Source: Manis javanica (lineage: Eukaryota; Chordata; Mammalia; Pholidota; Manidae). From it: a DNA stretch of 64,000 nt. A model generated the notes under the pieces. That model was not told the origin of the DNA. It made no database searches and saw only the letters and a list, made by a program, of their open reading frames with translations. The stretch lies in contig NC_133157.1 in assembly GCF_040802235.1 (NCBI RefSeq), forward strand, positions 23,949,501 through 24,013,500, in the 5' to 3' direction. Shown piece after piece: positions 56,873 through 64,000 of this stretch; within the stretch, counting starts at the first letter, position 1, and each line of letters starts with the position of its first letter. A program made the position numbers and the translations under genes.

Positions 56873-57045
56873 TACTTTCTTCACAGCAGCCCTCTCAAGA
56901 AAGTATCATTATCCCCACTTTTGTAAAGGAAAAACCAAAGCTCGGCAACTTGCCCAAGATCACACAGCGATTGAATGGGCAGACCCAGGATTTTTTACCT
57001 CAGTTCTACTTGACGCCAAATCCTGACCTCTTCTCACTCTTCAAT
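56873..57045 (-). mobile_element. MIR SINE, antisense, adjoining the sense MIR tail to tail
   Basis: TCATTATCCCCACTTTTGTA, AAGGAAAAACCAAAGCTCGG, CAACTTGCCCAAGATCACAC and GGCAGACCCAGGATTTTTTA follow antisense MIR directly after the sense copy. Confidence 0.85.
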
Positions 57046-58084
57046 CCTGCCACGTCCACAGGTGTGGGGCGGAAAGCTTCTATTCCCTGATAAACATGGA
57101 TTCATTTCAAGGGAAAGGATATTTTAACTATTTTACTTAATTATTTAAAAGAAAACAATAAACTATTAGATAAGACTTTTGCCCTGTCGTAAGAACTTAA
57201 TTTTTCCTAAGTCCCTTTTTCATAAATCAATTCAAGATTGTCAGCCCTGATTTTGTGATGGTTGCCAATTTTGTTCCAGGTATTAGCAAAGGCTCAGAGA
57301 ACCCTGGCCAAACTCCTTTCCCTGGGTACCCCCTTTCCCCCCCAAATTGGTCTCAGTTTCCCCTTATGAATAGGGGAGTGGATGGGGGCCCTGCCAGTCC
57401 CTGAAGCCTTGACCTGCAAGTCTCTCTTCTGACATCATCCCAGGGCCTTTTAGACACGTGAGCAGCTGGGCTTCAAACATTTGATTCCTGCCCTGTCTTC
57501 CCAAACTATGTCAAGTGGGGAAAAAAAAAAAGAGTCTAACATCTGTTTTCACACCATGGCTGTGAACTCATTCCTAAAGCATTTTTCATACTTGACCAGA
57601 AGGGCATTTCGTCACAAGTAACAAGATCCGTCCCTTGCTCCCTGGCCTCCTCTGCACTTTGCTGATAAGACAGTAATGAATGTGCTGATGCACATTTCCA
57701 GGAATCGAAGCTTCTCCCCGGCCCAAGCCAGTGCTGCTGCCTTCTCCGAGGCAGGTGCCAGAGCATAGTGCCTGCAAGGACTTCCCCGGCAAGCGGGCCA
57801 AGCCGCTGTCCTTGAGGCTCTCCTCCCTCCCCACCAGTGCCTCTCTCCGGCCCCTACAGGCAGGAACTGGTCACTTGTGCAGCCGTCAATCAAACATCCT
57901 TCTCCGGCTTGCTGGTCCCTGGGCCACTTGGGAGACAAGGACCCTGCTACTAGCTTCTGCATCTGCCAGGCACAGGAAGAGCTAAACACACCCTCAGTCC
58001 CACCATGGCTCAGGGAGGGCTGTGCCACGGCCTACCAGCATGACGCAGAACAGATCTCAACTCCTCCAGACCTCTGTAATACCT
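57046..58084. other. Unassigned sequence with a GC-richer stretch
   Basis: A weak MIR-like patch (CTCAGTTTCCCCTTATGAAT) is near 57350. From about 57710 to 57930 the sequence is GC-rich with several CpGs, but no repeat, exon or promoter structure is recognised. The 138-residue minus-strand frame here has no domain. Confidence 0.3.
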
Positions 58085-58322
58085 AGTATTTATAGAACAC
58101 TTACTATGAACAAGGCATTGTTGTAGTTACTTTTAATAGGACTCTACACATATTTAAACCACCCAACAACCTTACGTCTTGTGTGATTAGTTTTATTGCC
58201 TCCCTATTTTACAGATGAGGAAACTAAGCCACCAACAGGTTATACAGTCCACCTAAGACCAGACACACCCAGGATTTGAACCCAGGCCCTCAGGCTCTAG
58301 GAGGGCTCACTTTTCCCACTAG
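58085..58322 (-). mobile_element. MIR SINE, antisense, near full length
   Basis: AGAACACTTACTATGAACAA, GGCATTGTTGTAGTTACTTT, CCCTATTTTACAGATGAGGA and CCAGGATTTGAACCCAGGCC follow the antisense consensus. A hAT element starts within a few bases of its end. Confidence 0.92.
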
Positions 58323-58326
58323 GCTA

Positions 58327-58660
58327 ATGTCCTCAAACATCATGGTCTCAGGACTCCTTTACAGTCTTCAGAATTATTGAGGACCCCAGAGAACCTTTGT
58401 TTCTAAGGATTATTATCAATCACCATATTAGAAATTAAAACAGAAAGATTTAAAGCCCAAGAATACACAGCACACACTCCAGTAGTCATCACACATCGAG
58501 TAGCCTCCAGAAAACTTTTCTGTATGCCCATGAGAAAATGGCAGACAAAAGAGCAGGTCACATCTTAGTATTATTATGAAAATAACTTTAACCCTGTGGA
58601 CCCCCTGAAAGGCTGTCAGGGACTCCTAGGGTCCCCAGAGCATACTCTGAGAACATATGC
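58327..58660 (+). mobile_element. hAT-Charlie family non-autonomous element
   Basis: CATGGTCTCAGGACTCCTTT, AGAATTATTGAGGACCCCAG, TACCA-type AT-rich centre, TTAGTATTATTATGAAAATA and GGACCCCCTGAAAGGCTGTC follow a Charlie-type DNA element from end to end, with a GTCCCCAGAGCATACTCTGA terminus. The exact subfamily name is uncertain. Confidence 0.75.
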
Positions 58661-58734
58661 ACAACACTGCCCCCGCTGCCTTCCTAGGACATGTGCTGAA
58701 GAATATCTTCCCTACCTTTCTGCAGGGTCTTGGC

Positions 58735-58980
58735 GCAGTCAGTGAATATTTACCGAGCACCAACTTTGTCCGAGGCGCAATACTAGGCTCTGAAATACAT
58801 CAGTGATTAACAAACATACCCATGCCTTTGCAAAGCTCTAATAACGAAAATTATCAGAAAAGAAAAAGATGGGACACAATGGAACTATAAATCAAAGACA
58901 TGATGTGGTTTAAGGGGTCGGGGGAGGTTTTCCTGAGGAAGTGATGGTTCTCGCCGAGGACTCAGAAAAATATAACTCTG
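58735..58980 (-). mobile_element. L2 LINE, antisense
   Basis: TCAGTGAATATTTACCGAGC, CCTTTGCAAAGCTCTAATAA and GGTTTTCCTGAGGAAGTGAT follow antisense L2 from its terminus into the upstream part. Confidence 0.65.
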
Positions 58981-59061
58981 CTTTGCAAGAAGAAACTGCT
59001 GGTGTCCCCTTCTGATGGGGGGTGGACTTCCTCGGCGCCTTTGTCCTTCCCCTTCCTTCGT

Positions 59062-59095
59062 TCCCAACACCACCCGGCTCCCAACACCACCCGGC
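59062..59095. repeat. Perfect 17-bp tandem duplication
   Basis: TCCCAACACCACCCGGC occurs twice head to tail with no mismatch. Confidence 0.95.
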
Positions 59096-59234
59096 AGAAG
59101 CTTTTCCGTCCAAAGACACTCGCCCTTGCACTCCTGGCTACTTCAGCTCTGAAACACTTCCCTTGGTGCCAGCAAAACTGCCCCTAAGGCTCACAGGCAG
59201 TGGCAGACATGGATGGCCAGGGAAAGAGGAGGCG
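59096..59234. other. Unassigned sequence
   Basis: No recognised feature. Confidence 0.35.
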
Positions 59235-59430
59235 TGAGAAGAACTCTGGCTTTGGGCTTGAGTCCTGGTCTCAGGCTCTCCCCTTCCGATGCATGAGACC
59301 CTTGCCAAGCCTCTGTTTCAGATTTTCAGCACCCTCAGCTATCCAAGGGAAAAACAGTGACACCTCCCTCACGTGGTTAGGCTGATCCCCAAGCGAGTCA
59401 GTATGTGTGAAAACACCTTGCGGATGCACA
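59235..59430 (+). mobile_element. Probable MIR SINE, sense, diverged
   Basis: GAACTCTGGCTTTGGGCTTG, AGTCCTGGTCTCAGGCTCTC and ACCCTTGCCAAGCCTCTGTT follow the MIR 5' and core order weakly. Confidence 0.45.
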
Positions 59431-59439
59431 ATCTAGAGA

Positions 59440-59780
59440 GAATCACTCAGATGTAAAGTGTTCTGGAAATATGGCAAAAATGGTGATCTTTAATCATATC
59501 TGAGTGTGAGACAGCTTGGACGAAGCAGTTTTATCTGTGTTGCTCTCAGCTGCATGTGGAACTCTCCACTTAAACACGGGCCATTTCAAACGAAGTCTGT
59601 AATTCAAGATATATATTCTTTGAAGAATACACGGTGTTTTTTGGCATTTTTCTAAACAAAGAGCCACAATGCAAAAGAACAGCTGTAATTACCTCGAGAC
59701 AAAAGTCTCAGCAATTCAGAGCTTGTCTTTGCTCAACTTGTTTATCTTTTGCAACCAAATCTCCTTACATTGTCCCTTGG
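59440..59780. other. Repeat-free stretch, possible conserved noncoding element
   Basis: No repeat signature. It contains AT-rich motifs such as AGCTGTAATTACCTCGAG (homeodomain-like TAATTA) and CTTGTTTATCTTTTGC (forkhead-like). These are only suggestive; function requires conservation data. Confidence 0.25.
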
Positions 59781-59799
59781 AGTACTGGGTAGAAGGCGA

Positions 59800-59945
59800 C
59801 ATCCAGGGGGGAGTGAGGTGCTGGGTCTCATGCCAGCTCAGCCACTGAGGCACTGTGGGCTTTGAACAAGTTTCTTCTCTTGTTTGGGCCACAGTTTCAC
59901 ATCTATGAAATGGGTTGGAAGATGGTGGGAGACTTTGACTAAGTC
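59800..59945 (+). mobile_element. MIR SINE, sense
   Basis: CTCATGCCAGCTCAGCCACT, GGCTTTGAACAAGTTTCTTC, GCCACAGTTTCACATCTATG and AAATGGGTTGGAAGATGGT follow the MIR core and 3' region. Confidence 0.75.
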
Positions 59946-60779
59946 AATATTTCTCAAACGGTGGGGCACAAAACGGCTCAGGACATCTATACAGGTGGAT
60001 TTTAGAAATCACAAGTTTAAAAGAAAATAACAATAAAATGGGTAATCACTTTGCAATTCTTTCTCCTCCCGAATGCCTGTCAAAGAGAAACGCTCGTGTT
60101 GGTGCTCACGGGAGCCCCACTCCCACGCCCACAGCTCTGTAGACTTGCTACCTTCCTCTGTAACCGAGCACATAACTTGGGAGGAGGCTTCAGCAGGCCA
60201 GACTAGCTAGAATTTCATTTCATCGTCTTGTTATCATTGTCCATTTGCCTTGGCTAACTTCTCCTTTAGCAAGTAACTCTGTTTTGGTTTTCATTCATCG
60301 CAGTGATGTGAAGTTCCCTTTGTAAATAGATCCATTTTAGTCTTAAAGACTGAGGGATGTTTGTTTGTTTTGCTTTAATGCAGCAGATGTTACCGTTCGC
60401 CCATAGCTATGGCAACACTCACACCCATGTTGCCTGAGTTAGGGAACTCTGTGTGCTTGTGACTGAGGTTACTTCCCTCATAGCCTGGTCACTGCCCCCA
60501 CACCCGGCCCCCAGCTCCCCCTTTAGTGGTGGCAAATGGCTCAGCCACTGATGTTCTCCTGTCCTCCATTCCTCCATTGTCCAGGCTCCCTGGGTACTGC
60601 AGCTGTGCTAAACAGTCTCTAGGTCGGGGGTAGAGAGGTCCGGGTGGCTTGGAATTTTTGTTCTGCCACAGGCAGAAGAAGGGCAGGTGCGCCCTCTTAG
60701 GAATAACCCTACTTTTAGCAGGGAAGGGGGTTCCCGGCTGCAGGTGCAGCTGTAGGTAGAAGAAATCACCATAATCATG
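59946..60779. other. Unassigned sequence
   Basis: A short hAT-like start (ATTTCTCAAACGGTGGGG) lies near 59948. Nothing else is recognised. Confidence 0.3.
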
Positions 60780-60965
60780 AGTTCTGGATGGTGTAAAGTT
60801 TACAAGGGGCTTGCCTGCAAATGAGTTCTGGAATCCTCAGCACACACAATTTGCATATTACTTCTGACTTCGTTGTACATTGAGGAAACAGGCTCAGAAG
60901 CTGAAATGACTTAAGAAGTCACATACCTAGAAAGAGATGGGATGAGGACTTTAAATCTGCAGCTT
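60780..60965 (-). mobile_element. MIR SINE, antisense, diverged
   Basis: GGTGTAAAGTTTACAAGGGG, CATTGAGGAAACAGGCTCAG, AATGACTTAAGAAGTCACAT and AGAGATGGGATGAGGACTTT follow antisense MIR. Confidence 0.65.
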
Positions 60966-61084
60966 TTGTCACCAAAGTTTTATGCTTTTTCAGTTATAAA
61001 TGATACTAAAGAAGGCTTGGAAACAAATCAGGAAGAAGAATGCAGATGTTTTCATGGCTATAAATACCCCATTCTATGAATGAA

Positions 61085-61500
61085 CTATGCCAAGAGTCCT
61101 CTACTTTGGAATATGTATCTCATAAATGAACAACCCTGTAGCCAAATCTTTGTGAACATCTATAACACTGTTTATAAGATAAATTTCTGAAATTTTAACT
61201 GCTGTGTCAAAAACTGTATGTACATCTTTAAGGCTCTTGGCACATAGTGACACGTACGGCCCAAGTGCCCAACCGCAAGGTTGCACCAATCAATTCACAT
61301 GACCCCAGCGTGATCAAGAGTGCCATCCACTCACACATTCCCTAATTCCGAGTAGTTTAATTTAAAGTTTCTTAAAGTAGGAGAGAAACAGCACTCCAGT
61401 GTTTTAATTTGCATTTCCATGATTATTAGTGAAATTAAACATCTTCCTGTCTGTTCATTGGCCATTTGGGTTTCTATGTGGAAACATTATGCTCAAGTTC
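61085..61500 (-). mobile_element. L1 LINE 3' region (L1M/HAL1-like), antisense
   Basis: GTATGTACATCTTTAAGGCT, AAGGTTGCACCAATCAATTC, GTGTTTTAATTTGCATTTCC and TTCATTGGCCATTTGGGTTT keep the antisense order of old L1 ORF2/3' sequence. The middle part is duplicated 1.6 kb downstream. Confidence 0.75.
61270..61398. repeat. Local direct duplication, copy 1 (inside L1)
   Basis: Matches 62862-62982 in the same orientation. By eye about seven substitutions and one 5-bp gap occur over roughly 110 aligned bases, so about 94% identity. Shared blocks include TTGCACCAATCAATTCACAT and GTTTCTTAAAGTAGGAGAG. Confidence 0.9.
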
Positions 61501-62861
61501 ATTGTCTACTTATTCAATATTTTATACATTCAGTATTCAAGAAAAGAGGAAAGTTCCCAGCAACTCTTTTGGCCACAGTTTTCCTAATTGTGAAATGAGC
61601 TGTCAATGTTATGCCCTCAAGATCCTCTCAGCTGTAATAAGTAACTGGGACAGAGGCAGTGTGGATGCTGCTGAGAGCCAGGGCGCCCTTCTGGATTTGA
61701 GACTCAGTGCATCAATCCCTTTCCTCTGATCACAGTGAAGATGGTCCAGGTTCCCAAGTGTGCTGGGCCACCCCTCCCAGAATCAACACCATAACTCTGC
61801 TTCCCCACAGGGACAACCCACCTATAATCATTTACTGAGCCAGCGATTGTCTTTCGCATCCATTAATCAAAATTATGCATAATTTAAGAAGTGGATTACT
61901 TTCATTTTTAATAACTCCTCCCTGTCCTTACATCCCTGCCAACCCCACAAATGATCTATTGCTGGGAAAGAAGACATGCAGAAGTGGGCTTGGCCATCCT
62001 GTGAAACCAGAGGCGATGTCCCTGACAGGTTTACAGAAGACCGTATCCCCTGAAGAGAACTGCAAAGCCTTAAGAGAAACCTCATACCTGTCTTTGCCAG
62101 AAGAGTGACTGGAAAGATTAATTTCTTATTTTAGACTTCCTTTAATGATGACTATTATTGTTAGAAAAAAACTTTCATTTAGCATCTTGGGTGTCTGGTT
62201 AAGATGAATTTCATTTAGTTGAAATTCCTCCGAACTGATCATTGCTTGAAAATGAGTGTGTAAGCATAGAGGGGTAATGAAGAAGGTACTGGAAATGTGT
62301 GTCCCGTTGCACGGGGCAGGTGCATATCACAGGCTCACTTCGTATGTCTGCCTGCAGGATGAGCAGCACCTTTCAGCCTTGGCGTCCCTCTGTGTCCCAT
62401 GTCCCATTCTTTCAGCTGGACTGATCCCCCCCACACACACATCACACTCATGATGGTTAACCAAAGTGAGCAGTGAACAGAGTTGATTTTCAAGCTCATG
62501 GAGTAGCCTCATCCTCCACATGATCTGCCCCTGCCCTCCGTCCTGAACACCTGGCCCATTCGCTGCTCTCCTCCACTGGCCTTAAAGTTGTGGTACCCTT
62601 CCTGACTGTCCACTGTTCAGTGTCTAGCTTTGCCAGGTTAGTTCTGGTCGCTCGATGTTCAAGTTCTCCTAATCCCCTGCTGTCCCAAACTCTCAGTAGA
62701 GTGGGGATGGGCAGGTGACAATACATTCCTAATTCCATCTTTGGAGCAGAAGAAATCGGGCAGAGCTGAGTGTGGGTGCTCTACTCAATCACTGAGTGTA
62801 TGCATTTGAACCACATTTTTAGCTTGCCAGTGTCTGTTCCAGCCTCCTTCGGTACATTCCT
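61501..62861. other. Unassigned sequence between duplication copies
   Basis: No confident repeat or gene in about 1.35 kb. A short CCCCCCACACACACATCACAC run is near 62426. Confidence 0.35.
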
Positions 62862-62982
62862 GACCACAAGTTTGCACCAATCAATTCACATGACTCCAGC
62901 ATGAATAAGAGTGCCAGCCACTCACACATACCCTAATTCCGAGTACTTTAAAGTTTCTTAAAGTAGGAGAGAAATGTCACTC
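62862..62982. repeat. Local direct duplication, copy 2
   Basis: Same orientation as copy 1. It lacks the L1 sequence that flanks copy 1 on either side, so only the inner segment of the L1 was copied. A 5-bp deletion (TTAAT-type) distinguishes it from copy 1. Confidence 0.9.
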
Positions 62983-63535
62983 CTGATCACAGGGAATTGA
63001 GAGCTAAACACTATGCTTCCCCAACTCCCTACCACCTAGAAGTCTTCTAGCATTTCCAACAATTTTGTAAACTTCCATTCCCCTTCATTAAGTTATTTTT
63101 CTGCTTAAACTAGCTAGTGTTTTTCTATTGCCTGCAACTGAATGCTGACCAATACTCCTTCTCTTCAATAACTGACAGTTTAACATGGATTTTACTTTTA
63201 CAAAATAATGTCTCAAAATTTTTATTTCTTCTTTCATTGGAGCCTCATAAGACCCCTGGGATGGGCTATGCATGTCACTAGGCCCATTTTGTCATATGAT
63301 TGAGTTCAGGCTCAAGGTGGGGAAGGGACCTGCTCCTTCCCATTGCAGAAGGCAGTAGGACAATGCAAACCCACATCTTCTGATTTGAGACCCCAAGCTA
63401 TCACAAAACCTCAGAACCCAGCAGTTTAGACAGGGAATCTTTGGCATTCAGGTTCCCCTTCAGGTGGAATTGCAGACACAGTTAACATAGAATGGAGTTG
63501 GTTGTTCCAGCCCATTTGGCACAGGGCAGAGTCAG
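62983..63535. other. Mostly unassigned; possible weak MIR at 63235-63400
   Basis: CACTAGGCCCATTTTGTCAT with GGGACCTGCTCCTTCCCATT and a CACATCTTCTGATTTGAGAC end could be a very diverged antisense MIR. Confidence 0.3.
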
Positions 63536-63743
63536 AAAGATCTTCAGTTAAGCACCCGGTCTGCCACTGCCCTGTACCCATTATGTGACAGTACTCTGAT
63601 TTATTTAACCTTTTGGAGTCTCAGTTTTCTCATCTATAAACTGGAGATAATGTTTCTTCCCTCATAAGGCTAATATGATGATTAAAAATTTGATATAAAG
63701 TGTCTAGTACAGTGTCTGACTCATAATAAACATCCAATAATGA
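63536..63743 (+). mobile_element. MIR SINE, sense, well preserved
   Basis: CGGTCTGCCACTGCCCTGTA, TTGGAGTCTCAGTTTTCTCA, TCTATAAACTGGAGATAATG and AATAAACATCCAATAATGAG follow MIR to its 3' end. Confidence 0.9.
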
Positions 63744-64000
63744 GTTATTGGCTTTCGCGACACGATACACTGAAACATGCCCAGTAAGCAAGCCAGCCCA
63801 GCCAGTGGGAGAACCCTGGGCAGGGGGACCTGGCCGTCACGACCGTGAGTCTGCTGTGGGACCTCCATGAGCCTGTGAAGTCTCTCCTGGCTCCCCCAGG
63901 GAGACTCGGGGCTCCACACTGGCCCCCACCACAGCTCGATCACGTCTCCATCAAGCCGCTGACCACAGTGAATGGTCATGGGCTATCTGCAAGTCTAACT
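63744..64000. other. Unassigned sequence at window end
   Basis: No confident feature. Confidence 0.35.

Noticed and set aside
57612..58028. 138-residue minus-strand frame in GC-rich DNA
   Set aside because: No domain and overlapped by frames on the other strand; GC-rich DNA has fewer stop codons by chance.

Overview
The window reads as nuclear DNA of a placental mammal. No protein-coding gene, RNA gene or CRISPR array can be supported in its 64 kb. What is recognisable is interspersed-repeat sequence: MIR SINEs and L2 LINE fragments on both strands, old L1 3' ends, ERVL/MaLR-type solo LTRs, MER5/Charlie hAT remnants, one internally deleted Tigger element, and simple repeats. All family names come from remembered consensus patterns; no RepeatMasker run was possible. 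No Alu, B1/B2, Can-SINE, ERE or cetartiodactyl tRNA-SINE was seen. The least decayed L1 (28920-30001) has a 3' region like those I associate with pangolin-type or other non-primate, non-rodent placentals. The species guess is weak.

Layout. 1-8.4 kb: an L1 tail, two reverse MaLR LTRs, an L2 tail, a (TG)n tract and MIRs, ending at a four-unit compound (TG)n minisatellite (8374-8616). 8.6-20 kb: MIR and L2 copies and a reverse LTR (10657-11250), with long unassigned stretches. 20-28 kb: a 21-bp tandem duplication, an L2 body, an antisense L1 3' end (22566-23135) and stacked L1/MIR/CT-repeat sequence. 28.8-30.1 kb: a 5'-truncated L1 inserted in a MIR with a perfect 14-bp target-site duplication. 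31-43 kb: MIRs, a Tigger1-type derivative (34844-35297), forward LTRs, MER5 copies and a long L2 (41518-42040). 45-50 kb: a MIR split by LTR and L1 tail, an inverted pair of about 106-bp unknown repeats, an antisense L1 and a poly-G tract. 50-57 kb: a MaLR LTR nested in a MIR with a short target duplication, sense L1 3' ends, an L2 split by an LTR-like block, and a facing MIR pair. 58-64 kb: MIR, Charlie and L2 copies and a young local duplication of part of an L1.

This looks like intergenic or deep intronic sequence. The open reading frames present are short, lack recognisable domains, and often run through repeats. Some repeat-free stretches could be conserved regulatory DNA, but conservation cannot be judged from one sequence. 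I found no convincing new biological system. The best leads are structural: the local duplication at 61.3/62.9 kb, the inverted pair at 47.2/48.4 kb, the extra bases at the 3' end of the L1, the compound minisatellite, and the nested insertions that give a relative chronology.
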